A stretch of 64,000 bases of DNA from Ruminococcus champanellensis 18P13 = JCM 17042. GTDB lineage: Bacteria > Bacillota > Clostridia > Oscillospirales > Ruminococcaceae. Positions 1-10,854 of this stretch are shown piece after piece. The DNA is taken from assembly GCF_000210095.1 (NCBI RefSeq), contig NC_021039.1, positions 2,266,113-2,330,112 on the forward strand, written 5' to 3'. Under the pieces are notes generated by a model. The model did no database searches. It was not told the DNA's origin and was given only the letters and a program-made list of their open reading frames with translations. Positions within the stretch are counted from its first letter, which is position 1. Every line of letters begins with the position of its first letter. The position numbers and the translations under genes were made by a program.

Positions 1-1061
1 CCATGACCCAGCATCAGCTGGCAAAGTGGTGCGATGCGGACATCATCGTATACATCGGCTGTGGTGAGCGGGGCAACGAAATGACGCAGGTTCTGGATGA
101 ATTCTCCGAACTGATCGACCCTAAGACCAACCGTCCCCTGACGGACAGAACCGTGCTGATCGCCAACACCTCCAACATGCCGGTTGCCGCCCGTGAGGCT
201 TCCATCTATACCGGCATCACGCTGGCGGAATACTACCGGGATATGGGCTATCACATCGCCATCATGGCGGATTCCACCTCCCGTTGGGCGGAGGCGCTCC
301 GGGAAATTTCCGGTCGTCTGGAGGAAATGCCGGCGGAGGAAGGCTTCCCTGCATATCTCCCCTCCCGTCTGTCCGAGTTCTATGAGCGTGCAAGCTATGT
401 AGAGACCCTGAACGGCAGAGAGGGCAGCGTCACCATCATCGGTGCTGTATCCCCTCAGGGTTCCGACTTCTCCGAGCCGGTAACACAGAACACCAAGCGG
501 TTCGTCCGCTGCTTCTGGGCGCTGGACAAGGCGCTTGCCTACGCAAGGCACTATCCTGCCATCAACTGGAACACCAGCTACAGCGAATATGTGCCGGATC
601 TGGCGGATTTCTACACCCAGCAGGTGGATCCGGACTTCCTGACCTTCCGGCAGGAGATCTCCAATCTGCTGATCGAAGAAAACAAGCTGATGGATATCGT
701 CAAGCTGATCGGCTCCGATGTGCTGCCGGACGATCAGAAACTGATCATTGAAATTGCCCGGGTCATCCGTGTAGGATTCCTACAGCAAAACGCATACCAC
801 AAGGATGATACCTATGTGCCTCTGAAAAAGCAGTTTCTGATGATGGGTCTGATCCTGCACCTGTATCACGGGGCACAGGCACAGGTTTCCCAAGGAGTTC
901 CCCTGAGTGAAGTGGTGCAGACCGGTCTGTTTGAGAAGGTCATCAAGGTCAAGTACGACATTCCCAACGATCAGCCGGAGCTGTTTGCGGTTTACAAGAA
1001 AGACATTGACGCAGCGTTCGAGAAGCTGAGCGCCGCACGGGAGGAGGGACAAATCGCATGA
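1..1061 (+). CDS. ntpA: V-type ATP synthase subunit A, C-terminal part (5' end outside window)
   Basis: This is the catalytic, nucleotide-binding subunit of a membrane V/A-type ATPase that couples ATP to H+ or Na+ movement. The visible part begins right after the P-loop with MTQHQLAKW, which in the family follows GKT, so the ATG at base 3 is an internal Met and the gene continues to the left. The segments [20 protein letters not shown] and EGFPAYL are hallmarks of subunit A. The reading frame runs intact to the stop, which overlaps the ATG of subunit B (ATGA), indicating translational coupling in an operon with B and D. Confidence 0.96.
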   Translation, partial: MTQHQLAKWCDADIIVYIGCGERGNEMTQVLDEFSELIDPKTNRPLTDRTVLIANTSNMPVAAREASIYTGITLAEYYRDMGYHIAIMADSTSRWAEALREISGRLEEMPAEEGFPAYLPSRLSEFYERASYVETLNGREGSVTIIGAVSPQGSDFSEPVTQNTKRFVRCFWALDKALAYARHYPAINWNTSYSEYVPDLADFYTQQVDPDFLTFRQEISNLLIEENKLMDIVKLIGSDVLPDDQKLIIEIARVIRVGFLQQNAYHKDDTYVPLKKQFLMMGLILHLYHGAQAQVSQGVPLSEVVQTGLFEKVIKVKYDIPNDQPELFAVYKKDIDAAFEKLSAAREEGQIA

Positions 1062-2455
1062 GTCTGCAATATCTTGGATTGAATGAGATCAACGGACCGC
1101 TGGTTGTCCTGGATCAGGTCAGCGGCATCAGCTATGACGAGGTTGCGGAGCTGCATCTGGAGGACGGCACGGAGCGTCTGGGTCGTGTGGTAGAAATTTC
1201 CGGCGACAAGGCAGTGCTCCAGGTGTTCGAGGGCACAAAGGGGCTTTCTCTGAAGAATACCAAAACAAAATTTCTGGGACGGCCTATGGAAATGCCACTG
1301 TCTGAGGAAGTATTGGGCAGAGTGTTCAACGGCGCAGGCAAGCCCATTGACGGACTGGGAGATATTTTCCCGGAAAAGTTTGCGGACATCAACGGCAAGC
1401 CGCTGAACCCGGTTGCCAGAACCTATCCGAGAAACTACATTCGCACGGGCATTTCCTCCATCGACTGCCTGATGACCTTGATTCGTGGACAGAAGCTGCC
1501 CATCTTTTCCGGTTCCGGCTTGTCCCACAACAAGCTGGCAGTGCAGATCGTGCGGCAAGCCCAGATCGCAGAGGACAGCGGAGAGAAATTTGCCGTTGTA
1601 TTCGCTGCCATGGGTGTCAAAAACGACGTGGCGGATTACTTCCGCAAGAGCTTTGAGGACAGCGGTGTGCTTCAGAATGTAGCCATGTTCCTGAACCTGT
1701 CCAACGACCCCATCATTGAGCGTATCCTGACGCCCCGCTGTGCACTGACCGTTGCGGAGTATCTGGCATATGAAAAGAATATGCACATTCTGGTTATTCT
1801 GACGGATATGACCTCCTATGCAGAGGCGCTCCGGGAGTTTTCCTCCTCAAAGGGTGAGATTCCAGGCAGAAAGGGCTATCCGGGCTATCTGTACTCCGAC
1901 CTGGCTTCCCTGTATGAGCGGGCAGGCATTGTCAACGGGGCAAAGGGCAGCGTAACCCAGATCCCGATTCTGACCATGCCCAACGACGATATCACCCACC
2001 CGGTGCCGGATCTGACCGGATACATCACGGAGGGACAGATTGTACTGGATCGGAACCTGGATCAGACCGGTATTTATCCGCCGATCTCCGTGCTGCCTTC
2101 CCTGTCCCGTTTGATGAAGGACGGCATCGGTGAGGGCTTCACCAGAAGCGACCATGCGGCAGTGTCCAACCAACTGTTCGCTTCCTATGCAAAGGTGCAG
2201 GAGGCACGGTCTCTGGCTTCCGTTATCGGCGAGGAAGAGCTTTCTGACACGGACAAGAAGTACATGGAGTTCGGCGTATACTTTGAGAAGTACTTCATCA
2301 ATCAGGGCTTTGACGAAAACAGAACCATTGAGGAAACACTGGATCTGGGATGGGATTTACTGTCCGTCCTGCCCATGAGCGAGCTGGATCGTGTGGACGA
2401 AGCCCTGTTGAAGGAAAAGTACAATCCGGAAAATGCAAAGAGATTTACACGCTGA
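1058..2455 (+). CDS. ntpB: V-type ATP synthase subunit B
   Basis: The non-catalytic nucleotide-binding subunit of the V/A-ATPase head, 465 aa, full length for the family. The start overlaps the stop of subunit A by four bases and a GGAGGAGGG purine run lies just upstream. The segments [11 protein letters not shown] (in place of a P-loop, as expected for B), [15 protein letters not shown]-like residues around 248-262 and [14 protein letters not shown] support the family. It alternates with subunit A in the hexamer. Subunit D follows after a 16-base gap with its own AGGAG site, so the three genes form one transcription unit ending at the hairpin near 3107. Confidence 0.97.
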   Translation: MSLQYLGLNEINGPLVVLDQVSGISYDEVAELHLEDGTERLGRVVEISGDKAVLQVFEGTKGLSLKNTKTKFLGRPMEMPLSEEVLGRVFNGAGKPIDGLGDIFPEKFADINGKPLNPVARTYPRNYIRTGISSIDCLMTLIRGQKLPIFSGSGLSHNKLAVQIVRQAQIAEDSGEKFAVVFAAMGVKNDVADYFRKSFEDSGVLQNVAMFLNLSNDPIIERILTPRCALTVAEYLAYEKNMHILVILTDMTSYAEALREFSSSKGEIPGRKGYPGYLYSDLASLYERAGIVNGAKGSVTQIPILTMPNDDITHPVPDLTGYITEGQIVLDRNLDQTGIYPPISVLPSLSRLMKDGIGEGFTRSDHAAVSNQLFASYAKVQEARSLASVIGEEELSDTDKKYMEFGVYFEKYFINQGFDENRTIEETLDLGWDLLSVLPMSELDRVDEALLKEKYNPENAKRFTR

Positions 2456-2471
2456 CAAGGAGTGAGAGCGT

Positions 2472-3101
2472 ATGGCTGAACAGGTTTTTCCCACAAAGGG
2501 CAATCTGATCAATGCGAAAAAAACACTGGGATTGTGCCGGCTGGGGTATGATCTGATGGATCGTAAGCGCAACATTCTCATTCGGGAAATGATGTCTTTG
2601 ATCGAAAAGGCAAAATCCCTGCGTGGTGAGATCGAGGATACCTATAAAACCGCCTATGCTGCCCTGCAGGAAGCCAATATCACACTGGGGGTCATTGACC
2701 AGATCGCCGAAGCAGTGCCCATCGAAAACGGCATCAGCCTGGTATCCCACAGCGTTATGGGTGTGGAGCTGCCTCAGCTGACTCTGGAGGAGAGCCAGGA
2801 CAAGAGCCTGGTGCCCTACGGATTTCTCAACACCAATTCCCAGTTGGATCACGCCTACGTTTCCTTCCGGAAGGTGGTACAGACCACCACCGTTCTGGCA
2901 GAGGTGGAAAACAGCATCTACCGGCTCGCCACAGCCATCAAAAAGACCCAGCGCCGTGCCAATGCCTTGCGGAACATTCTCATTCCCCGTTATGAGGGCA
3001 TCGTGAAGTTCATTACGGACAACCTGGAGGAAAAGGACCGGGAGGAATTTGCCCGTATGAAGGTCATCAAGGTGCAGAAGCGCAAGAAGGCAGAAGCATA
3101 A
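2472..3101 (+). CDS. ntpD: V-type ATP synthase subunit D
   Basis: The central stalk (rotor shaft) subunit, 209 aa, a normal length. The N-terminus has the family pattern PTKGNL followed by a long helix rich in Lys, Arg and Leu, and the C-terminal helix contains RRANALRNILIPRYEGIVKFI, the usual signature of subunit D (read here at about residues 159-179). It has an AGGAG ribosome site seven bases before the ATG. It is the last gene of the ATPase operon, followed within six bases by a strong hairpin terminator. Confidence 0.96.
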   Translation: MAEQVFPTKGNLINAKKTLGLCRLGYDLMDRKRNILIREMMSLIEKAKSLRGEIEDTYKTAYAALQEANITLGVIDQIAEAVPIENGISLVSHSVMGVELPQLTLEESQDKSLVPYGFLNTNSQLDHAYVSFRKVVQTTTVLAEVENSIYRLATAIKKTQRRANALRNILIPRYEGIVKFITDNLEEKDREEFARMKVIKVQKRKKAEA

Positions 3102-3106
3102 ACATT

Positions 3107-3136
3107 GCCCGCAGCACACACTGCGGGCATTTTTTT
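3107..3136 (+). terminator. Intrinsic terminator of the V-ATPase operon
   Basis: Eight-base perfect stem GCCCGCAG/CTGCGGGC with a six-base loop, followed by a T-run, six bases after the subunit D stop. Confidence 0.93.
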
Positions 3137-3150
3137 GCCGGAACATCGGG

Positions 3151-3501
3151 CTATGTAAGCAGCTCACGGAGCATCCCGTCCGCCTGTTCCAGCTTCACCA
3201 GCCGCATGAAATCATAGCTTTCACAAAGCTGTGTACAGTGCTCCAGAAGGGCTTGATCCGCATCTACATCCAACAGCAGGATCGTTCCCACCAGTGCCTC
3301 ATCCGTCCACCGGAGCTGGGAGATCAGCCGCCGGATCCGCACCTGCGCACGGGCGTCCCCCTTCCGCAGAGGGATGATGGTCACAAGCCCTGCCCCGCTG
3401 CACTCCCGATCCTTGCACAGCACATGGGTCAACTCGTTCACTGTCAGCAGTGTCAGCATCACGCAAAGCAAGAGCACACCGGTAATAAAAACGCCTTCCA
3501 T
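3151..3501 (-). CDS. Small hypothetical protein with one N-terminal membrane segment
   Basis: 116 aa when started at the ATG at 3501, which has a good GGAGG site eight bases upstream; the open frame extends further upstream but without a ribosome site. Residues 3-20 (GVFITGVLLLCVMLTLL) form a hydrophobic anchor; the remainder is soluble, with LVTIIPLRKGDARAQVRIRRLI and a Leu/Asp-rich middle. I do not recognise the family; it resembles small orphan proteins of clostridia that carry an amphipathic cytosolic domain behind one helix. It stands alone between the convergent V-ATPase operon and the divergent aminotransferase gene. Confidence 0.7.
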   Translation of the reverse strand: MEGVFITGVLLLCVMLTLLTVNELTHVLCKDRECSGAGLVTIIPLRKGDARAQVRIRRLISQLRWTDEALVGTILLLDVDADQALLEHCTQLCESYDFMRLVKLEQADGMLRELLT

Positions 3502-3682
3502 TCTCGTTCCTCCCCTTCGGGTATTACCCGCTTTTTTCTTAGAATATGCCCCGCCGGGAAAAGTGTGAAAAGGCGCACAGAAAAAAGACATTGTTCTTCC
3601 TAAAAAGACACTTGTTCTCGGTATGCTGACACAATTCACAAATAATCGCAGTGTGGAATTGCCCTTTTCGTCAAAATCCTAC

Positions 3683-3711
3683 TTGTTATTTTTCTGTCAC
3701 TATGCTATAAT
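3683..3711 (+). promoter_or_regulatory. Sigma-A type promoter of the aminotransferase gene
   Basis: TTGTTA, 17-base spacer, TATAAT, with TGC immediately before the -10 (extended -10). It lies about 58 bases before the chosen start codon. Confidence 0.82.
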
Positions 3712-3768
3712 ATACAAAGGTTACTGGGAATGCGCCCAGAATTCAATCAGAAAACCGGAGGTCATCCA

Positions 3769-5049
3769 ATGAAAGCGTTAACAGCATGTACAAAAGCGGA
3801 ATTGGCTGCTTGCAAGCAGGAATACGAAGCAGAATATCAGGATTTCAAAGCACAGAACCTCAAGCTCGATATGTCCAGAGGCAAGCCGGCACCGGAACAG
3901 CTGGATCTGTCCATGCCTATGATGGATGTGCTGACTTCTAAGGATCTGCTCCAGACTGAAAACGGCTTCGACTGCCGCAACTACGGTCTGATCGACGGCA
4001 TCCCGGAAGCTAAACGTATGTTCGCCGACATTCTGGGCGTTTCCGACAAGGAAATCATCATCTGCGGCAATTCCAGTCTGAACGTGATGTTCGACACGGT
4101 GGCTGCCGCTTATACACACGGCATTCTGGGGAATACCCCCTGGTGTCAGCAGAAGGACGTAAAGTTCCTCTGCCCGGTTCCCGGCTATGACCGGCATTTC
4201 TCCATCTGTGAATGGTTCGGCATTGAAATGATCAACGTGCCTCTGAAGGAGGACGGCCCGGATATGGACCTGGTAGAAAAGCTTGTTTCCGCCGACAGTT
4301 CTATCAAGGGCATCTGGTGCGTGCCCCAGTATGCAAACCCCACAGGCTGCTGCTACAGTGACCAGGTAGTACGCCGGTTTGCAAACCTCAAGCCAAAGGC
4401 GCCGGACTTCCGGATCTTCTGGGATAATGCCTACTGCATCCACCATCTGGTGGAAAATCCGCCGCAGGTGCTGAATCTGATGGACGCATGCAAGGAAGCA
4501 GGCAATCCCAATCTGCCCTACATCTTCGCATCCACCTCAAAGGTCAGCTTTCCCGGCTCCGGCATTTCTATGATCGCCGGCAGCGAGGAGAACATGAGCG
4601 ACCTGAAAAAAACCATGTCCATCCGTACCATCGGTTATGACAAGATCAACCAGCTGCGGCATGTCCGGTTCTTCCATGATGCAGCAGGTCTGCGGGCGCA
4701 TATGGAAAAGCACCGGCTCATCATCCGCCCCAAGTTCGAGGCAGTCATTAACAAGCTGAACGCTGACATCCGTCCACTGGGGATCGCTGACTGGACGGAG
4801 CCAAAGGGGGGCTACTTCATCTCCTTCAATTCCATGCCCGGCTGCGCAAAGCGGATCGTACAGCTTTGCAAGGAGGCAGGGGTCACTCTGACCGGCGCCG
4901 GCGCAACCTACCCCTACGGCAAGGATCCGGAGGATCGGAACATCCGGATCGCTCCCACCTACCCCAGCGTTGCAGAGCTGACAAAGGCAATGGAGCTGTT
5001 CTGCATCTGCGTCAAGCTGGCAAGCGTGGAAAAGCTGCTGGCAGAATAA
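3769..5049 (+). CDS. PLP-dependent aminotransferase, class I/II fold (aspartate aminotransferase-like, PF12897 type)
   Basis: 426 aa from the ATG at 3769, chosen because GGAGG stands seven bases upstream; an earlier in-frame ATG at 3730 has none. The N-terminal LDMSRGKPAPEQLDLS and the central CVPQYANPTGCCYSD and WDNAYCIHHL are typical of the small subgroup of fold-type I aminotransferases called Asp_aminotransf in Pfam. The PLP-binding lysine is in FASTSKVSFPGSGIS (about residue 260). It probably moves amino groups between an amino acid and 2-oxoglutarate or pyruvate; substrate cannot be told. Single-gene unit with its own extended -10 promoter. Confidence 0.9.
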   Translation: MKALTACTKAELAACKQEYEAEYQDFKAQNLKLDMSRGKPAPEQLDLSMPMMDVLTSKDLLQTENGFDCRNYGLIDGIPEAKRMFADILGVSDKEIIICGNSSLNVMFDTVAAAYTHGILGNTPWCQQKDVKFLCPVPGYDRHFSICEWFGIEMINVPLKEDGPDMDLVEKLVSADSSIKGIWCVPQYANPTGCCYSDQVVRRFANLKPKAPDFRIFWDNAYCIHHLVENPPQVLNLMDACKEAGNPNLPYIFASTSKVSFPGSGISMIAGSEENMSDLKKTMSIRTIGYDKINQLRHVRFFHDAAGLRAHMEKHRLIIRPKFEAVINKLNADIRPLGIADWTEPKGGYFISFNSMPGCAKRIVQLCKEAGVTLTGAGATYPYGKDPEDRNIRIAPTYPSVAELTKAMELFCICVKLASVEKLLAE

Positions 5050-5098
5050 TTCAGCATACGAAAGGCACCTTTGCGTGGAGCACGGGTGCCTTTGCTGT

Positions 5099-5980
5099 TT
5101 ATTGGATGGTTTCCCGTTTGAAATCCTCCAGAAAGCGCTCCGCTGCTTTAGAAAAGACCTGGTACTTTTTCCAGACCAGATACATCTGCGCCGGCTTCAA
5201 AGGATAAAAGGGGCGGAAACACAGATTGCTTTCCCCCGAACAGTTGATGAGCTTATCCAGCGTGATGGCATAACCCATGCCCTCATCCACCAGCAGAGAG
5301 CCATTAAAGATCAGATTGGAGGTCGCCGAGATCCGGATCCGTTCCTTCGGCAGTCCCAGCCATTCAGACAAGCCCTCCAGATCCTCCCGCTGCCGGGACA
5401 CGATCAAGGGACGATCCGCCAGCATGTCGGCGGTAATATAGGGCTGTGGAGCAAGGTCGCTGTCCCTGCGCATCAGCACCCCCCAAGTATCATACACCGG
5501 AAATTTGATATGGGCAAAGCCGGAAATATCCGCCGGTTCAAACAAAACGCCAAAATCGATCAGCCCCTTATTCAGCTTATCGATCACGTCAACGGAATCC
5601 CCACTGATATTGTGAAAGATGATGCCCGGATGCGCCTGACGGATCTTCTGGACGATCCGGGCAATGATCCGGACAGCGTCCGTTTCTCCGGCACCCACAT
5701 ACACATCGCCGGTGATCTCCTCATTGTCCCCTGCCAGCTCCGTTTCCGTTTTCTTTACCAGATCCAGGATCTCCTCCGCACGCTTTCGCAGCAGCATGCC
5801 ATCCTCCGTCAGCTTGACGTTGTAATTTCCCCGTTCCAGCAGGTTTTTTCCCAGTTCTTCTTCCAGCTGCCGCAGCTGCCTGGACAGGGTGGGCTGGGTA
5901 ATGTGCAGCTTTTCCGCCGCTTTGGTGATGTTCTCCTCCCGGGCAACTGTGAGAAAATAGCGCAGTACTCTGATTTCCAT
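5099..5980 (-). CDS. LysR-family transcriptional regulator
   Basis: 293 aa. The N-terminus MEIRVLRYFLTVAREENITKAA and TQPTLSRQLRQLEEELG is a textbook LysR winged helix-turn-helix (residues 1-60); the rest is the periplasmic-binding-protein-like effector domain. The start at 5980 is chosen over one at 6010 because GGGAGG lies seven bases upstream and because the predicted promoter would start transcription downstream of 6010. It is divergent from the decarboxylase-cupin/flavodoxin pair and very likely controls it from the shared 150-base intergenic region. Effector unknown. Confidence 0.95.
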   Translation of the reverse strand: MEIRVLRYFLTVAREENITKAAEKLHITQPTLSRQLRQLEEELGKNLLERGNYNVKLTEDGMLLRKRAEEILDLVKKTETELAGDNEEITGDVYVGAGETDAVRIIARIVQKIRQAHPGIIFHNISGDSVDVIDKLNKGLIDFGVLFEPADISGFAHIKFPVYDTWGVLMRRDSDLAPQPYITADMLADRPLIVSRQREDLEGLSEWLGLPKERIRISATSNLIFNGSLLVDEGMGYAITLDKLINCSGESNLCFRPFYPLKPAQMYLVWKKYQVFSKAAERFLEDFKRETIQ

Positions 5981-5998
5981 TCCGCACCTCCCGAAACC

Positions 5999-6027
5999 AG
6001 TATACCACATTCAGAAATGCTTTTCAA
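5999..6027 (-). promoter_or_regulatory. Promoter of the LysR gene
   Basis: On the minus strand TTGAAA, 17-base spacer, TATACT. Transcription would begin about a dozen bases before the ribosome site, leaving a very short leader, consistent with the chosen start at 5980. Confidence 0.7.
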
Positions 6028-6053
6028 GCATATCAGAGCATGCAAAACAAGTA

Positions 6054-6083
6054 TTGGACAATTACGGAACGGGAGCGTATAAT
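6054..6083 (+). promoter_or_regulatory. Promoter of the decarboxylase-cupin/flavodoxin operon
   Basis: TTGGAC, 18-base spacer, TATAAT, 50 bases before the start codon. It lies back to back with the LysR promoter, the usual arrangement for LysR auto- and cross-regulation. Confidence 0.7.
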
Positions 6084-6132
6084 AGGTGTCAGAAAAGCAA
6101 AACCTGACAGATGCAGAGAATGGAGGATGCAT

Positions 6133-6900
6133 ATGCAGAACATCACACAAACAGCCGGCAGAGACCAGCTGGGCACATTTGCGCCGAGCTTTGCCCATTA
6201 TAACGACGATATCCTGTTCGGGGAAAACTGGAACGATCCCCACATGGATTTGAAAACCAGATGCATCATCACCTTCGTTGCCCTCATGGCATCCGGCATC
6301 ACGGATTCCTCTTTGGTGTATCACTTACAGAACGCCAAAGCAAACGGCGTCACAAAGGAAGAAGCTGCCGCTATCATCACCCATACGGCATTTTATGTGG
6401 GCTGGCCGAAAGGCTGGGCAGTGCTGCGGCTTGCGAAGGAGGTATGGGCGGAGGAAGCTCCGGCAGAACAGGGCATGGCTGCCCACGCTGCCTCCATGCT
6501 GTTCCCCATCGGCGCACCCAACGACGGCTTTGCCCAATATTTCAGCGGCAAAAGCTATCTGGCACCGATCTCCACTGCGCAAGTGGGAATCTTCAACGTA
6601 ACCTTTGAGCCTGGATGCAGAAACAACTGGCACATCCATCGGGCAGACAAAGGCGGCGGTCAGATCCTGCTGTGTGTAGGAGGACGTGGCTATTACCAGG
6701 AATGGGGCAAGCCTGCGATCATGATGCAGCCCGGCGACTGTATCAATATCCCGGCAGGCGTCAAGCATTGGCACGGTGCCGCACCGGACAGTTGGTTCTC
6801 CCACCTGGCAATCGAAGCGCCCGGCGAGAACTGCTCTAATCAGTGGCTGGAGCCGGTGGAGGACGTACAATACAACAGCATAGAGAACACGGAGGGATAA
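6133..6900 (+). CDS. Carboxymuconolactone decarboxylase-cupin fusion protein
   Basis: 255 aa from the ATG at 6133; GGAGG sits six bases upstream, and touches an alternative ATG at 6127. The first ~100 residues are a CMD-like helical domain (DLKTRCIITFVALMASG, THTAFYVGWPKG). Residues ~130-235 form a cupin with the metal-binding pattern HIHxxxxGGGQILLCVGGRG and GDCINIPAGVKHWHGA. Such fusions are common in gut Firmicutes beside flavodoxins and LysR regulators and are usually assigned to redox or xenobiotic stress; the reaction is not known. The flavodoxin gene follows after two bases. Confidence 0.9.
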   Translation: MQNITQTAGRDQLGTFAPSFAHYNDDILFGENWNDPHMDLKTRCIITFVALMASGITDSSLVYHLQNAKANGVTKEEAAAIITHTAFYVGWPKGWAVLRLAKEVWAEEAPAEQGMAAHAASMLFPIGAPNDGFAQYFSGKSYLAPISTAQVGIFNVTFEPGCRNNWHIHRADKGGGQILLCVGGRGYYQEWGKPAIMMQPGDCINIPAGVKHWHGAAPDSWFSHLAIEAPGENCSNQWLEPVEDVQYNSIENTEG

Positions 6901-6902
6901 CC

Positions 6903-7376
6903 ATGAAAAAAGCATTGGTCGCATATTTCAGCGCCAGCGGCGTTACCGCAAAACTGGCGGAGCAGCTGGCATCCGCCATTGGAGCGGATCTGCATCAGAT
7001 CCAGCCGGAAACCCCTTATACAAAGGCGGATCTGAACTGGATGGATCAGCAAAGCCGCAGCAGCGTGGAGTGTCACAACAAAGCATGCAGACCCGCCATT
7101 GCAAACAAGCTGGAGCATCCGGAGGCGTATGACACGATATTTGTCGGCTTCCCAATCTGGTGGTATGTGGCACCGAACATCATCAACACCTTCCTGGAGC
7201 AGTATGACTGGACGGGGAAAACCATCATTCCCTTTGCCACATCCGGCGGAAGCGGTATGGGCAAGACCAACCAGGAACTGGCTCCATCCTGTCCCGGCGC
7301 ATTGCTGAAGGAAGGCAGGGTGCTCTCTCCGTACTCCAGTAAGCAGGCGCTGGAAGCATGGGCAAATGCCCTTTGA
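6903..7376 (+). CDS. Flavodoxin family protein
   Basis: 157 aa. MKKALVAYFSASGVTAKLAEQLA is the FMN phosphate-binding strand-loop-helix, and FVGFPIWWYVAPNIINTFLEQ carries the Trp residues that stack on FMN; FATSGGSGMG is the third FMN loop. It is the flavodoxin_4-like, short-chain type that acts as an NAD(P)H- or ferredoxin-linked electron carrier or quinone/azo reductase. Its GGAGGG ribosome site lies inside the end of the cupin gene, so the two are co-translated. It ends at 7376, before the long repeat-bearing intergenic region. Confidence 0.9.
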   Translation: MKKALVAYFSASGVTAKLAEQLASAIGADLHQIQPETPYTKADLNWMDQQSRSSVECHNKACRPAIANKLEHPEAYDTIFVGFPIWWYVAPNIINTFLEQYDWTGKTIIPFATSGGSGMGKTNQELAPSCPGALLKEGRVLSPYSSKQALEAWANAL

Positions 7377-7458
7377 GAAAACCGAATCCGTTCCACAGCA
7401 TGTAAACCCGGAGGTTGCCGGATTTGCGTGCTGTTTTGTGTCCAAAATACATCAAGGT

Positions 7459-7875
7459 GTGTACATGCGTGTACATCCTGTGTACATCGGATAACCCGGA
7501 AATGTACACACCCGCAACCCACGTAAAATAGGGCTTTGTGGCACTTTTCAACAGGGGTTGTGTACATTGTGTACATAGGGCAAGGGTATATTCGCAGATT
7601 GCATCTCTTGTAAACATATATGCACTTAAATGGTTAAAATTTAATGTTTATCTTTATAGAATTACTTAGGAGATATAAAATCATTCTCAGAGACAAAACA
7701 GAACGTATGTTCCTGGATCGATCTGAAACGGGGTTGGGTTTTCACCCCCCCTACCCCCATGTACACAATGTACACACCTTATGTTGAAAACCAGAAAAAA
7801 GCCCGAAAAACTGGGGCTAGATGGTGTGTACATTTTCAGAAAAGCCAATGTACACACCTGTACACACATGTACAC
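7459..7875. repeat. Array of twelve phased GTGTACAT/ATGTACAC sites around an AT-rich core
   Basis: The 595-base stretch 7377-7971 carries no convincing gene. It holds twelve copies of TGTACA, nearly all in the eight-base form GTGTACAT or its complement. Positions: GTGTACAT at 7459, 7469, 7480, 7560, 7569, 7826; ATGTACAC at 7502, 7759, 7768, 7848, 7868; CTGTACAC at 7858. Neighbours within a cluster are 9-11 bases apart, about one helix turn. The forward form dominates on the left, the reverse form on the right, and the centre (about 7620-7700) is strongly AT-rich. It looks like a multi-copy protein-binding site, either an operator for the PTS gene or an iteron-like origin or parS relic. Confidence 0.75.
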
Positions 7876-7908
7876 AGCATGCAGCCCTTCCGAACACCCT
7901 TTGCATAA

Positions 7909-10095
<2,187 letters not shown>

Positions 10096-10102
10096 GAAAA
10101 TA

Positions 10103-10132
10103 CGGGCATTGCAGGCGGTTCTGCAATGCCCG
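10103..10132. terminator. Shared hairpin terminator between the PTS and lipoprotein genes
   Basis: Twelve-base perfect stem CGGGCATTGCAG/CTGCAATGCCCG with a six-base loop. The better T-run is on the minus strand (TATTTTC after the stem), so it chiefly ends the lipoprotein transcript, and probably serves the PTS gene too. Confidence 0.85.
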
Positions 10133-10136
10133 TTGA

Positions 10137-10748
10137 TTATTGTGCGGCAGTTTCCGTTCCGGAGGTCTGTTCCGGCTCCGTTGTGTCCGTGACCGCCGGT
10201 TCTGAAGCGGACTCCGTCCCATCCGGCGCATCCGTCTGCCGGAAGTTGGACAGTTCCATCACCAGCTTCTGATTTGGCATCTCAAACTTCAGGGGGATCC
10301 CCTTCTGATCCAGCGTCAGGGTATAGCTTCCCTGCTCCACAGAGCCTTCCACCACGCAGACATCCCCTTCCTTTACGCAATCCAGCTCCGTCTTGCCGTC
10401 CAGCTCTCCCACCAGGTCAATGAAGATGGTGAGCATGGATTTTACCGGCATGGCAGACTGGGGCACGGAGAAACTCAGCCCCTTGTAGGATGCCGTCACC
10501 TGTCCGTCCAGAAACGCAAGCTGGACGCCTGACAGAGAATCCGGCTGGGAGAAGGTCACATCCCACGCCTGATCTCCATACCGGGAAAGGGATGCCTCCG
10601 CTTGGGTCTGATCCACCGTCACTTTGGCATCCACCACAAAGGGCTGACGCAGATCCACCTGAACCTTACCGCTTTCGCCGCCGCCGATCCCACAGGCAGT
10701 GCTTGTCATACAAAGGGCGGTGATTCCGCATAAAAGCAACTTTTTCAT
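10137..10748 (-). CDS. Putative lipoprotein of unknown function
   Basis: 203 aa from the ATG at 10748 (GGAG seven bases upstream; a second ATG lies just before). Residues 1-18 are a signal peptide ending in TSTAC, a lipobox with the acylated Cys, so the protein is likely anchored outside the membrane. The mature part is beta-rich with repeated VDLRQPFVVDAKVTVD-like strands and ends in a low-complexity Thr/Ser/Glu tail. The fold suggests the LolA/LppX-like lipoprotein group, but I cannot assign it. It is transcribed with the NAD(P)HX repair gene, 106 bases downstream of it. Confidence 0.72.
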   Translation of the reverse strand: MKKLLLCGITALCMTSTACGIGGGESGKVQVDLRQPFVVDAKVTVDQTQAEASLSRYGDQAWDVTFSQPDSLSGVQLAFLDGQVTASYKGLSFSVPQSAMPVKSMLTIFIDLVGELDGKTELDCVKEGDVCVVEGSVEQGSYTLTLDQKGIPLKFEMPNQKLVMELSNFRQTDAPDGTESASEPAVTDTTEPEQTSGTETAAQ

Positions 10749-10854
10749 CATACAACTCCGTTCCGCAGGGCGCAAAAAAGCGGCACCATGCTGTACCGCT
10801 TTCCGGCAGCGGCAGCCGAACTGAAAAACCGCTTTTGACTTCCTTTGTATTGGC

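Noticed and set aside
3502-3639. N-terminal extension of the small membrane protein
   Set aside because: The longer frame lacks a ribosome site and reads as low-quality sequence; the start at 3501 has an ideal GGAGG.
7459-7875. CRISPR array
   Set aside because: The repeated unit is only eight bases, spacing is 9-11 bases within clusters and irregular between them, and no cas genes are near. There are no spacer-like units.
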